From Chitinophagaceae bacterium (GTDB lineage: Bacteria > Bacteroidota > Bacteroidia > Chitinophagales > Chitinophagaceae): a DNA stretch of 64,000 bases. Below the pieces are notes generated by a model, which did no database searches, was not told the DNA's origin, and was given only the letters and a program-made list of their open reading frames with translations. Below, piece by piece: positions 49,687-58,045 of this stretch. A program made the position numbers and the translations under genes. Location: positions 1 to 64,000 of the forward strand of contig SEAC01000016.1 of assembly GCA_004173235.1 (NCBI GenBank). The letters run 5' to 3'. The first letter of the stretch is position 1. Each line of letters starts with the position of its first letter.

Positions 49687-51164
49687 AGCGTACGGTATTA
49701 GTGATCGGCGCCGGCTTTGCCGGACTTTCGGCGGCGGCGTTCATGGCGCGTGCAGGGTGGACGGTGACGGTCATCGATAAGAACGCCACTGCGGGCGGCC
49801 GTGCGCGGCGCCTGCAGGAAGACGGTTTTACGTTTGATATGGGGCCGTCGTGGTACTGGATGCCCGACGTGTTCGAGCGCTTCTTCGCACAGTTTGGAAA
49901 GAAAGTCACCGACTATTACACGCTCACCCGCCTCGACCCGTCGTATCGCGTTTATTGGAACGATGGACACACCGACATACCTGCCGATTATGACGCTTTT
50001 CGTGCCCTCTTCGAGCGCTTCGAACCCGGCTCCGGCGCACGCCTCGATCACTACCTCAAAGAGGCTGCGCACAAATACACCATCGGCATGCAAAGGCTGG
50101 TATACAAGCCAGGCCGCTCACTTACCGAGTTCCTCGATTGGGACGTGGTGCGCAACGTACTCCGCCTCGACGTATTTACCTCCATCAAAAAACACATAGC
50201 ACGGCACTTCAAGAACGAGCGGCTGCGTCAGTTGATGGAGTTTCCCGTGCTCTTCCTGGGCGCGCTTCCGGAGAATACGCCCGCTTTATACAGCCTGATG
50301 AATTATGCCGATATCCGCGGCGGCACCTGGTACCCGCAGGGCGGCATGTGGAGCATCGTTGCAGGCATGCAGTCGCTGTGCGAAGAACTCGGTGTGCAGT
50401 TTCGCTTTGGCGAAGAAGCGCGCGAGATCCGCATCACCAACCATCAGGCGAAAGAAGTGGTGACCGACAAGGACACCTACCGTTTCGATGCGGTGATTAG
50501 CGGTGCGGACTATCACTTCACCGAAACGAATTTGCTGCCGCCAGAGTACCGTAGTTATACGGAAGCCTACTGGCAGCGCCGCGTGCTGGCGCCTTCCTGC
50601 CTGATGTATTACGTGGGCGTGAACAAACGCGTTGAAGGTTTACCCCACCACGCCCTGTTCTTCGACGTTCCGTTCGACCGCCATGCACAGGAGATCTATG
50701 CCGATCCGCAGTGGCCTGCCGATCCGCTCTTCTATGTTTCTGCGTCATCAAAGACCGATGATAGCGTTGCGCCCGAAGGTTGTGAGAACCTTGTGTTCCT
50801 TATACCCGTAGCAGCCGGCCTTACGTCGGACACCGAGGAAGTGCGCGAGCGCTACTTCGACCTGATCCTTCGCCGCCTCGAAGCCCACACAGGTCAGGGC
50901 CTCCGCGACCACATTATTTATAAGAGATCTTTTTCCGTGAGCGATTTCGAACGAGACTACCACTCGTTCAAAGGGAATGCTTACGGGCTTGCCAACACTC
51001 TTTTGCAAACCGCCATCTTTCGACCCACCTGCCAGAGCAAGAAAGTATCCAACCTCTTTTACACCGGCCAGTTTACCGTGCCGGGGCCGGGCGTTCCACC
51101 CAGCCTCATCAGCGGCGAAGTGGTAGCGGCGCAAGTGGTCAAACAATTCAACGGTAAGCCATGA
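49683..51164 (+). CDS. crtI: Phytoene desaturase
   Basis: A 493-residue FAD-dependent desaturase of the CrtI group. The dinucleotide-binding motif VIGAGFAGLSAAAFMARAG opens the protein, followed by GGRARRLQEDGFTFDMGPSW. The C-terminal FAD signature is FYTGQFTVPGPGVPPSLISG. It would convert phytoene to lycopene in four steps, and as the only crtI here it probably performs all of them. It overlaps the sigma gene and crtB by ATGA on each side. Confidence 0.95.
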   Translation: MKRTVLVIGAGFAGLSAAAFMARAGWTVTVIDKNATAGGRARRLQEDGFTFDMGPSWYWMPDVFERFFAQFGKKVTDYYTLTRLDPSYRVYWNDGHTDIPADYDAFRALFERFEPGSGARLDHYLKEAAHKYTIGMQRLVYKPGRSLTEFLDWDVVRNVLRLDVFTSIKKHIARHFKNERLRQLMEFPVLFLGALPENTPALYSLMNYADIRGGTWYPQGGMWSIVAGMQSLCEELGVQFRFGEEAREIRITNHQAKEVVTDKDTYRFDAVISGADYHFTETNLLPPEYRSYTEAYWQRRVLAPSCLMYYVGVNKRVEGLPHHALFFDVPFDRHAQEIYADPQWPADPLFYVSASSKTDDSVAPEGCENLVFLIPVAAGLTSDTEEVRERYFDLILRRLEAHTGQGLRDHIIYKRSFSVSDFERDYHSFKGNAYGLANTLLQTAIFRPTCQSKKVSNLFYTGQFTVPGPGVPPSLISGEVVAAQVVKQFNGKP

Positions 51165-52003
51165 CAGAAGCCCTTTTTCACAAAACCAGCAGCGATTGCA
51201 GCCGGGTGGTCACGCTGAATTACAGCACCTCCTTTTCTTCGGCCATTCGGCTCCTGCACCACGATCTTCGCGGGCCCGTCTTCAATATTTACGGGTTCGT
51301 TCGGCTCGCCGACGAGATCGTGGACACCTTTCACGGCCACGACAAAGTGCAACTGCTGGAGCAGTGCCGCATCGAGACCTTCGACGCCATCGCACGCGGC
51401 ATCAGCCTCAACCCGATCCTGAATTCGTTTCAGAAAACGGTGAATGAATTCGGCATTGACCACGACCTCATCGAAGCGTTCTTCCGCAGCATGGCCTCCG
51501 ACCTCACCGAGCAGGCTTACGACCGGCAGGGATACGAGGAGTATATCTACGGCTCGGCCGAAGTGGTGGGCCTGATGTGCCTTTATGTTTTTTGCAAAGG
51601 CGACAAAACGCGCTACGAACAGCTGGTGCCTTCGGCGCGGGCGTTGGGCGCGGCCTTTCAAAAAGTGAATTTCCTCCGCGACATACAGGCCGACTTCCAG
51701 GCGCTGTCGCGGATGTACTTCCCGGGCTGCGACTTTCACAACTTCAGCGCGCGCGACAAAGAGCAGATCGAGAGCGACATCGAAGCGGATTTCCGGTCGG
51801 CTTACAAAGGCATCCTCGAATTGCCGCTGAAGGCGCGCTTCGGGGTATACGTTGCGTATAAATATTACTACTCGCTGTTTCGCAAGATCAAAGACACGGA
51901 GCCGGCGCACATCCTGCAGAAGCGCATCCGCATACCCAACTATTACAAGGCGTACATTGTGCTGCGAGCCACGGTGAAAAACCGCCTGCGCCTGATCGGA
52001 TGA
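51161..52003 (+). CDS. crtB: Phytoene synthase
   Basis: A 280-residue trans-isoprenyl diphosphate synthase-fold enzyme that condenses two GGPP to phytoene. The two aspartate-rich motifs are present: RLADEIVDTFHG (about 47-58) and NFLRDIQADFQAL (about 170-182). The opening CSRVVTLNYSTSFSSAIRLL is typical. The substrate GGPP must come from a crtE/idsA elsewhere, since none is in the window. Both ends overlap neighbours by ATGA. Confidence 0.95.
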   Translation: MTEALFHKTSSDCSRVVTLNYSTSFSSAIRLLHHDLRGPVFNIYGFVRLADEIVDTFHGHDKVQLLEQCRIETFDAIARGISLNPILNSFQKTVNEFGIDHDLIEAFFRSMASDLTEQAYDRQGYEEYIYGSAEVVGLMCLYVFCKGDKTRYEQLVPSARALGAAFQKVNFLRDIQADFQALSRMYFPGCDFHNFSARDKEQIESDIEADFRSAYKGILELPLKARFGVYVAYKYYYSLFRKIKDTEPAHILQKRIRIPNYYKAYIVLRATVKNRLRLIG

Positions 52004-52599
52004 TGGAACCACACGTTGTTTTGGTGAATGAGCGCGACGAGCCGCAAGGCACGATGGGCAAACTGGAAGCGCACCAGCGCGGTTTGCTGCACCGCGCTCT
52101 TTCGGTGTTCCTGTTTGATGGCGAAGGACGGATGCTGCTGCAGCGACGTGCGTTGGATAAGTATCATGGCGGAGGGCTCTGGAGCAACGCCGTTTGCAGC
52201 CACCCACTTCCCGAAGAGGCGGTCGACGCTGCTGCGGTGCGTCGCCTCCGCGAAGAGCTGGGCATAGAAGCGGACATACAACCCGTTTTTTCGTTCACTT
52301 ACCGCGCCAACGTGGAGAACGGACTGGTGGAACACGAATTCGACCACGTGTTTGCGGGCCGGTATGAAGGCGCTTTCCAACTCAACAGTGAAGAGGTGGC
52401 TGCAGTGCGTTTTGTTTCGATGCCCGAACTGGAACAGGAATTGCGCGACCATCCGGAACATTTTACTCAGTGGTTTCGACTCATTTACGACCGCGTTTAC
52501 CAGGCGTTGGGCACAAACCACCAACCGCAAACGACAAACGACAAACCCCAAAAGACACCCTTCGGCGTCGCTCAGGGTAACAAACCCCAGCATTCTTGA
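52000..52599 (+). CDS. idi: Isopentenyl-diphosphate delta-isomerase, type 1
   Basis: A 199-residue Nudix-fold isomerase that interconverts IPP and DMAPP, the precursors of carotenoids. The pattern HRALSVFLFDGEGRMLLQRR, the cysteine motif NAVCSHP and the Nudix-derived RRLREELGIEADI are intact, as is EHEFDHVFAGRYEG. Residues after about 170 are unrelated to the family. They are encoded by AAACGACAAACGACAAAC and a CCCTTCGGCGTCGCTCAGGG element, both repeat-like. The protein has therefore gained a repeat-derived tail of about 25 residues. crtZ starts in its stop codon. Confidence 0.93.
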   Translation: MMEPHVVLVNERDEPQGTMGKLEAHQRGLLHRALSVFLFDGEGRMLLQRRALDKYHGGGLWSNAVCSHPLPEEAVDAAAVRRLREELGIEADIQPVFSFTYRANVENGLVEHEFDHVFAGRYEGAFQLNSEEVAAVRFVSMPELEQELRDHPEHFTQWFRLIYDRVYQALGTNHQPQTTNDKPQKTPFGVAQGNKPQHS

Positions 52600-53096
52600 C
52601 AACCATTTATTTCATACTCGTCCTCCTCGCCACCTTCCTCGCAATGGAGGGCATCACCTGGCTTACACACCGCTACGTGATGCACGGTTTCCTGTGGTAC
52701 CTCCACCGCGATCACCACCAGGTGGAACCCGGTTTTTTTGAAAAGAACGACTGGTTCTTTGTCATTTTCGCCGTGCCCAGCATGCTGCTCATCGGCTTCG
52801 GCGTGGGTCGGGGCGTCTGGTGGCAGGCTGCCATCGGCTTTGGCATCATGGCTTATGGCGCCGCCTATTTCATCGTGCACGACGTTATCATCCACCAGCG
52901 CTTCAAGTGGTTCAGCCGTAGCAACAGCACCTACGTGCGTGCCATCCGTTGGGCTCACAAGATGCATCACAAGCACCTGCACAAAGAACATGGCGAAAGC
53001 TTCGGCATGCTGATGGTGCACAAGAAGTACTGGGAAAAAGTGCGCCGCGACAAGAAGTTGATGAAGGGGCAAAGGGTGGGGTATGCTCCTGAATAG
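52596..53096 (+). CDS. crtZ: Beta-carotene hydroxylase
   Basis: A 166-residue membrane di-iron hydroxylase that adds 3-hydroxyl groups to beta-ionone rings. Histidine clusters are intact: THRYVMHG, LHRDHHQVE, IVHDVIIHQRFKW and HKMHHKHLHKEHGESFGML. Three or four hydrophobic helices are visible. The likely start is a TTG at 52596 in a TTGA overlap with the idi stop, in line with ATGA overlaps elsewhere in the operon. The first ATG (MEGITWL, about residue 16) would remove much of the first helix. With crtY it should give zeaxanthin. Confidence 0.92.
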   Translation: MTTIYFILVLLATFLAMEGITWLTHRYVMHGFLWYLHRDHHQVEPGFFEKNDWFFVIFAVPSMLLIGFGVGRGVWWQAAIGFGIMAYGAAYFIVHDVIIHQRFKWFSRSNSTYVRAIRWAHKMHHKHLHKEHGESFGMLMVHKKYWEKVRRDKKLMKGQRVGYAPE

Positions 53097-53101
53097 CTTA
53101 C

Positions 53102-53192
53102 AGTTTGCAGTTTAAAGTGAGCTGACGCCAAACGTTATGCGACCCGAACGAAAAACTGGAAACCAAAAACTGGAAACTGTAAACTGCAAACT
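53102..53192. repeat. 13-bp inverted repeat of AGTTTGCAGTTTA words
   Basis: The arm at 53102-53114 pairs perfectly with 53180-53192. Near the right arm are related words AAACTGGAAAC. It fills the 99-base gap between crtZ and crtY and ends three bases before the crtY ATG. Confidence 0.75.
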
Positions 53193-53195
53193 TTC

Positions 53196-54347
53196 ATGCC
53201 GAATGCTTCCAATGTCAATTACGATTTCCTCTTCGCCGGCGCCGGTTGCGCGGGGCTGAGCCTGCTTTACCAAATGATCGGGGCGGGGCTGCTGGAAGGG
53301 AAGCGGGTGTTGCTGGTAGATGCAGATGCAAAGGAAGCCAACGACCGCACCTGGTGTTTTTGGGAAAAAGAGCGGGGGCCTTTCGAGGCAATAGTACATC
53401 ACCGCTGGCAGGAGCTTCATTTCTTTTCGCCGGGTTTCGGCCGTTCGCTCTCCATAGCACCGTATTTCTACAAGTTGATCCGTGGCGCAGATTTTTACCG
53501 CCATTGCAAAGCGGCCGCGGCGCCTTTCCCCAACATTGAATTTCGACAGGCGCGTGTGGACGAAGTCTTTTACGATGCGCGGGGCACCGGGGTGCGCATT
53601 GGTTCGGAACGCATCAGTGCGGATATTGTGTTCAGCAGCCTGTATGATAAGCCCGCGCCCGCACCGGGCGTGCATTGGCTGCTGCAACACTTCAAGGGAA
53701 GGCTTATTGAAACTCCTGAACCCCGCTTTGAACCGGCGCGTGCTACGCTCATGGACTTTCGCATCGGGCAGGAGGAAGGCACCAGCTTCGTATATGTTCT
53801 GCCCTTCAGCGAACGCGAAGCGCTTGTGGAATATACCCTGTTCACCGGAAAACTGTTGGAGCCCGCAGCTTACGACCGGCAGCTGGACTCGTACATTTCA
53901 GGAACGCTTGGCATTACCGATTACACCATCCGCGATGACGAATTCGGAGTGATACCGATGACGAACCACCGCTTTCCGCAACGCCATAACCGCGTTGTCT
54001 ATCTCGGTACTGCGGGCGGTCGCACGAAAGGCTCAAGCGGCTACACGTTTCGCAACGTGCAACGCCACAGCGCCGCGATTGTAGAAAGCTTGCAACGGCA
54101 TGGGCATCCGTTCAACGTGGCAGCTCCGTCGCCGCGTTTTCATTTTTACGATTCAGTGTTACTGGAGATCCTGCAAAAGCGCAGTCTTGAAGGAGCCGAT
54201 ATTTTCACCGACCTCTTCCGCAAGAATGACCCACGCACGGTTCTGCGCTTTCTCGACAACGACACTTCGCTTATGGAAGACGTCGGTATCATCAGCAGTC
54301 TTCCCACGCTGCCCTTTGCAAGGGCGGCAGTGCGGCAGTTGTTCTAA
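53196..54347 (+). CDS. crtY: Lycopene beta-cyclase
   Basis: A 383-residue FAD/NAD-binding cyclase that closes both ends of lycopene to give beta-carotene. The dinucleotide motif FLFAGAGCAGLSLLYQMI is at the N terminus. DRTWCFWEKERGPFE (about 50) and the GVIPMTNHRFPQRH stretch identify the CrtY/CrtL group, and the C-terminal GRTKGSSGYTFRNVQRHS is also family-typical. It is separated from the rest of the operon by a 99-base repeat-filled gap. It ends 12 bases from the convergent thioredoxin gene with no visible terminator between them. Confidence 0.94.
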   Translation: MPNASNVNYDFLFAGAGCAGLSLLYQMIGAGLLEGKRVLLVDADAKEANDRTWCFWEKERGPFEAIVHHRWQELHFFSPGFGRSLSIAPYFYKLIRGADFYRHCKAAAAPFPNIEFRQARVDEVFYDARGTGVRIGSERISADIVFSSLYDKPAPAPGVHWLLQHFKGRLIETPEPRFEPARATLMDFRIGQEEGTSFVYVLPFSEREALVEYTLFTGKLLEPAAYDRQLDSYISGTLGITDYTIRDDEFGVIPMTNHRFPQRHNRVVYLGTAGGRTKGSSGYTFRNVQRHSAAIVESLQRHGHPFNVAAPSPRFHFYDSVLLEILQKRSLEGADIFTDLFRKNDPRTVLRFLDNDTSLMEDVGIISSLPTLPFARAAVRQLF

Positions 54348-54359
54348 AAAGCAATCGAG

Positions 54360-54659
54360 TTACTGCGCAAAGCGCTGCACTACCTGCACCAGCGCCGGTG
54401 CCGGCACCACGCCCGATTGCCGCCATTTGACCTGTCCTTTCTGGAAAAGTAGCAGCGTAGGGACGCTCTGGATGCCGTAATACTCTGCTGCCTGCCGGTT
54501 GCGGTCGATGTCGATCTTTACGATCGTCACCCGCTCGCCCAACTGGCTTTTCGCTTCCTGCAGGATGGGCGCCATCATTTTGCAGGGGCCGCACCAATCG
54601 GCATAGAAGTCAACAAGGACGGGCTTGTCGGAATGGATGAGTTCCTGGAAATTAGCCAT
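54360..54659 (-). CDS. trxA: Thioredoxin
   Basis: A 99-residue thioredoxin with the active site WCGPCK (VDFYADWCGPCKMMAPIL, about residue 22) and the cis-proline segment QSVPTLLLF. There is no signal peptide, so it is a cytoplasmic disulfide reductase. The start at 54659 gives the standard length; in-frame extension to 54812 is non-coding. It is convergent with crtY. Promoter elements upstream are not convincing. Confidence 0.93.
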   Translation of the reverse strand: MANFQELIHSDKPVLVDFYADWCGPCKMMAPILQEAKSQLGERVTIVKIDIDRNRQAAEYYGIQSVPTLLLFQKGQVKWRQSGVVPAPALVQVVQRFAQ

Positions 54660-54855
54660 GGATCGGGGTTTTCGCTCACAAACTGTGCTACAATCATACC
54701 ACCGGGATGCGCTTGGTGCACATTGTCCGTAGAAATACGGTACATTCCTCAACATTTGTCCCGTGGAAACCGCGTGAAACCGGAAGGCATGATTCTTGTG
54801 AAAGTTAAGCAATGCTTCGCTGCGAAGCGCGATTGTTCACCCGAATCTGGCCTTT

Positions 54856-55104
54856 ATGCAATTCGCTGATTTCAAACTACTTCCGATCCGTCACCAGGCC
54901 CGTATCCTGTGCGAGCAGGGCGTGCTGCTCTGCGAGCGACTGGAGGACGCCTACCTGATCGCGCTTTACATGGTGGACGATTTTTATGTAGAGGTTTATT
55001 ACCGAACGCAGGGGCAGGAGATTGAGAAATTCCGCAGCTTTCATAGCAGCGAACTCCTGGCACCCTATATCCCGGCTATCTGTTTTGAGGAGTTGAGAGC
55101 CTGA
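54856..55104 (+). CDS. Small conserved-looking hypothetical protein
   Basis: An 82-residue soluble protein (QFADFKLLPIRHQARILCEQ, LEDAYLIALYMVDDFYVEVY). It alternates charged and aromatic residues, with no membrane segment or catalytic motif. The codon use and ordered composition suggest a real gene. A short protein of this type with the YxxxDDFYVEVYY pattern looks like a member of a Bacteroidota-specific family, but I do not recognise it. It lies between thioredoxin and another small gene. Confidence 0.6.
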   Translation: MQFADFKLLPIRHQARILCEQGVLLCERLEDAYLIALYMVDDFYVEVYYRTQGQEIEKFRSFHSSELLAPYIPAICFEELRA

Positions 55105-55150
55105 CCGGGGCGCGGCACCAAATTAGTAGTGGTTCTGCTAAACCAAGGTT

Positions 55151-55528
55151 ATGGACAGCAATAAAACATGGGACGGCACTCCGAACGACAAGGAAATGAA
55201 GGCCAACGACCGCACTACCGAGATGCTCGATATGGCCCCGCTTATCAACAAGCTTACGCTCGATGGCTACGAGGACCAGTTCCGCGTAGAAAAGGGCCGC
55301 CTGGTGAGTATGGACGATAAGAAATCGTTCAAGGCCAAGGATGTTACATCTGCGAACTTCTATCGTTTCGAAGGCATTTCCAACCCCGACGATATGTCGA
55401 TCATCTACGCCATTGAAACTGCAGACGGTCACAAGGGAACCCTCGTGGATGCATACGGACGCTTCGCGGACGAAGAAGTGACCAGGTTCATGGAAGAAGT
55501 GGAGGTAAAGAAGCAGCTGAATCCGTGA
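55151..55528 (+). CDS. Small protein of a family often mislabelled phosphoribosylpyrophosphate synthetase
   Basis: A 125-residue acidic cytoplasmic protein. The core (LTLDGYEDQFRVEKGRLVSM, then FYRFEGISNPDDMSIIYAIE and KGTLVDAYGRFADEE) matches, from memory, a small Bacteroidota family whose members carry that enzyme name in databases without any of the PRPP-synthetase motifs. I see no PRPP-binding motif here and make no functional claim. The C terminus is charged. A terminator follows at 55589. Confidence 0.7.
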   Translation: MDSNKTWDGTPNDKEMKANDRTTEMLDMAPLINKLTLDGYEDQFRVEKGRLVSMDDKKSFKAKDVTSANFYRFEGISNPDDMSIIYAIETADGHKGTLVDAYGRFADEEVTRFMEEVEVKKQLNP

Positions 55529-55588
55529 GCCGTCAGCAATGACCCGTAACCGACGAGCCAGGCGCACAGAATGGAACAATAAGTAACG

Positions 55589-55615
55589 ACGGATGTCAAA
55601 GGCATCCGTTTTTTT
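55589..55615 (+). terminator. Rho-independent terminator
   Basis: The stem ACGGATG / CATCCGT with a 7-base loop is followed directly by seven T residues. It lies 61 bases after the small rightward gene and a few bases from the end of the convergent lipoprotein gene. Confidence 0.8.
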
Positions 55616-55621
55616 GTGCCT

Positions 55622-56029
55622 TCACCTGGATACGGGCTCAAAGGCTCGCTCATAGTGTACAGGGAACCCGCGCATGTTCTGCATGCATTCAATGACCAGC
55701 TTTTGTTCGCTGTAGTTTGTAATCTCGTACCGGACGCTGTCGAGCAGCAGGCTGCTACCCTCCAGTTGCCATAAGCCGTTGCGGACGAAACTGTTGCCTG
55801 TTGTACAGTGTACGCCGCTGTCGGCAATGGTATAGGTTCCGCGGGCGTCGAAGATCCATTGGTCGTCGAGGCGGCACGGATCGTAATAATAGGGCATCCA
55901 CATTTCTTGTCCGTTGGCGCGTTCGCTCACGGGCCGCCAGCGGCCGGCCAGCGATGGTGGCCCTACCGCCGGGCCGCCCTTGGAGCAGGCGGCCAGCAGC
56001 AGGGTAAGGAAAAAGATGGTGTTCTTCAT
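55622..56029 (-). CDS. Lipocalin-like lipoprotein
   Basis: A 135-residue lipoprotein with signal MKNTIFFLTLLLAACSKGG (Cys15). The mature part reads SLAGRWRPVSERANGQEMWM, then DDQWIFDARGTYTIADSG and NGLWQLEGSSLLLD. This G-x-W plus repeated short beta-strands pattern is typical of Bacteroidota lipocalin-like (DUF4488/lipocalin_4-type) proteins. Ligand and role are unknown. The start at 56029 is fixed by the signal peptide; a very long upstream in-frame extension is antisense to the helicase and is not coding. Confidence 0.75.
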   Translation of the reverse strand: MKNTIFFLTLLLAACSKGGPAVGPPSLAGRWRPVSERANGQEMWMPYYYDPCRLDDQWIFDARGTYTIADSGVHCTTGNSFVRNGLWQLEGSSLLLDSVRYEITNYSEQKLVIECMQNMRGFPVHYERAFEPVSR

Positions 56030-56142
56030 GGCGTAAAGGTGCACCGCGTGAAAGCGCCTTTCCAAGGGCTTTTCAACACGAAGTACTGGTATTTTAACGG
56101 CCGTTTCCTGCTGTTTTTCCCCGCGCATTTTGGCCGGGCGGC

Positions 56143-56150
56143 TACCTTTG
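56143..56150 (+). promoter_or_regulatory. -7 promoter box of the SF1 helicase gene
   Basis: TACCTTTG is a perfect -7 box five bases before the ATG at 56156, implying a leaderless transcript. TTTTGG at 56128-56133 is too close to serve as -33. Confidence 0.5.
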
Positions 56151-56155
56151 GCGCC

Positions 56156-58045
56156 ATGGAATATTTCAAGGAGCTGCAGCGGCTGCTGAGGATGGAGAAG
56201 GACGAAGACCGGCGTGGATGGGAAGCAATGGCGATGTCGGTAGCGCTGACCGATCGCCGCACCAACGGCAGCAGCTGGTTCCCGGTGGCTATCCGCGAAA
56301 CCGAGATCGGCCGCGGCGATTACCTTACCGTGGAGGTTGAGCGCACAACGCACCAGGACATCCAGCACCAGTTTCGCTTCGGTGCTTCGGCGGCACTCTT
56401 TTCCAACCACGATGCGCGCAACGACCGCATCGAAGGCGTGCTGACCCACGTTGGCGGCGACCGCCTCAAGATCGCACTGCGCGTAGACGAGCTCCCCGAT
56501 TGGACGCGCAACGGGAAGCTGGGGGTCGACCTGCTGTTCGATGAGAATTCCTATGAGGAAATGGAACGCGCATTGAAGGTGGCGCCGGAGCGGCTCGAAC
56601 AACGCGAGGAAGGCCGACTTGCAAGAGTGCTCACCGGCGTTGAAGAGCCGCGCTTTCACAATGAAGATGTTTGTAATCCACTGCCGCAGCTGAATGAAAA
56701 ACAGAATGAGGCCGTGTCCAGGATCCTTGCTGCCGAAGATGTTGCCATCGTGCACGGTCCGCCGGGCACGGGCAAAACCACGACGCTTGTTCAGGCCGTG
56801 CGCCTGCTCGTGCAAAAAACCACGGGGCCCATTCTGGTAACGGCGCCCAGCAACGCGGCGGTGGACCTGCTTAGCGAGCGGCTTGCTGCCGAGGGTCTCA
56901 ACGTGGTGCGCGTGGGCAACCCGGCCCGCGTATCTGCGCGGCAGGTTTCGCTCACGCTCGACGAACGCATGAGCGGCCATCCACAAATGAAAGAAATCCG
57001 CCGCATGAAACGCCAGGCTGCCGAATACCGCGACATGGCGCAGAAATACAAACGTTCGTTCGGTGCCGCCGAACGCGAGCAGCGCAAGGCTCTTTTTGCG
57101 GAGGCCCGCAGCATCGCCAGCGAGGTGGAGCGCACCGAAGAATACATCGCACAGGATGTGCTGGGCCGCGCGCAGGTGATCACGGCTACGCTCGTTGGTG
57201 CGGGCCATCGCTCGGTGCGCTCGTTGAAGTATCATACGGTGGTGATCGATGAGGCCGGGCAGGCGCTTGAGCCTGCGTGCTGGATCCCGCTGCTCAAAGG
57301 CCGTAAGGCCATTCTCGCGGGCGACCACTGCCAGCTTCCTCCTACCATCAAATCGCAGGAGGCTGCAAAGGCCGGCCTCGAACGTACGCTGCTGGAGAAG
57401 TGCGTTGCGCTCCATCCTGCATCCGTAGTTCTACTGGAGGAGCAATACCGGATGCACCGGGTGATCATGGGCTTTTCGTCGCGCGAATTTTATGGCGGAA
57501 AGCTGATAGCTGCGCCTTCCGTTGCCGAGCGCACATTGATCGGTCAGTTGCCGCTTGAGTTCATCGATACAGCGGGGTGCGGATACGAGGAAAGGCAGGA
57601 GGGCACACGCATTGCCAACCCCGAGGAAGCTGCTTTCCTGGTGCAGCAGGTGGCCAGGCTTGTGGCGCAACTTCCGGAGGGGGAGCGCCCTTCCATTGGT
57701 GTCATTTCACCTTATCGGCAACAGGTGGAAGTGCTGAAAGAGCTTTGCGCCGCGCACCCTGTGCTGGCTGGGTACGATGCCCTCACCGTAAATACCATCG
57801 ACTCATTCCAGGGACAGGAGCGGGGCGCCATCTTTATCAGTCTTGCGCGCAGCAACTCCGACAACGTGATCGGCTTCTTATCGGAAGTGCGCCGGATGAA
57901 CGTGGCGCTCACGCGTGCGCAGATGAAGCTGGTGGTTGTGGGCGACAGTGCAACGCTGGGGCAGTATTCTTTTTACGCCGACTTCATCACCTACGCACAG
58001 GAGCACGATGGCTACATCAGCGCGTGGGAGCTGATGGATTTCTGA
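56156..58045 (+). CDS. Superfamily 1 helicase of the UPF1/IGHMBP2 (DNA2/NAM7) type
   Basis: A 629-residue SF1B-like helicase. An N-terminal beta-barrel-like region runs to about residue 180. RecA domain 1 follows with Walker A HGPPGTGKTTTLVQAV (about 199-214), TAPSNAAVDLL and motif II VVIDEAGQALEPACW, with the DEAG form. RecA domain 2 has LEEQYRMHRVIMGFSSREFY, VNTIDSFQGQERGAIFISL and VALTRAQMKLVVVGD. Members act on RNA or DNA, and the cellular role in bacteria is poorly known. The start at 56156 gives an N terminus (MEYFKELQRLL) normal for the family. Its stop abuts the convergent gene at 58046 with no gap. Confidence 0.92.
   Translation: MEYFKELQRLLRMEKDEDRRGWEAMAMSVALTDRRTNGSSWFPVAIRETEIGRGDYLTVEVERTTHQDIQHQFRFGASAALFSNHDARNDRIEGVLTHVGGDRLKIALRVDELPDWTRNGKLGVDLLFDENSYEEMERALKVAPERLEQREEGRLARVLTGVEEPRFHNEDVCNPLPQLNEKQNEAVSRILAAEDVAIVHGPPGTGKTTTLVQAVRLLVQKTTGPILVTAPSNAAVDLLSERLAAEGLNVVRVGNPARVSARQVSLTLDERMSGHPQMKEIRRMKRQAAEYRDMAQKYKRSFGAAEREQRKALFAEARSIASEVERTEEYIAQDVLGRAQVITATLVGAGHRSVRSLKYHTVVIDEAGQALEPACWIPLLKGRKAILAGDHCQLPPTIKSQEAAKAGLERTLLEKCVALHPASVVLLEEQYRMHRVIMGFSSREFYGGKLIAAPSVAERTLIGQLPLEFIDTAGCGYEERQEGTRIANPEEAAFLVQQVARLVAQLPEGERPSIGVISPYRQQVEVLKELCAAHPVLAGYDALTVNTIDSFQGQERGAIFISLARSNSDNVIGFLSEVRRMNVALTRAQMKLVVVGDSATLGQYSFYADFITYAQEHDGYISAWELMDF

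Noticed and set aside
55622-57415. A 597-residue reading of the lipocalin-like lipoprotein
   Set aside because: Only the last 135 residues have a signal peptide and sensible composition; the rest is antisense to the helicase.
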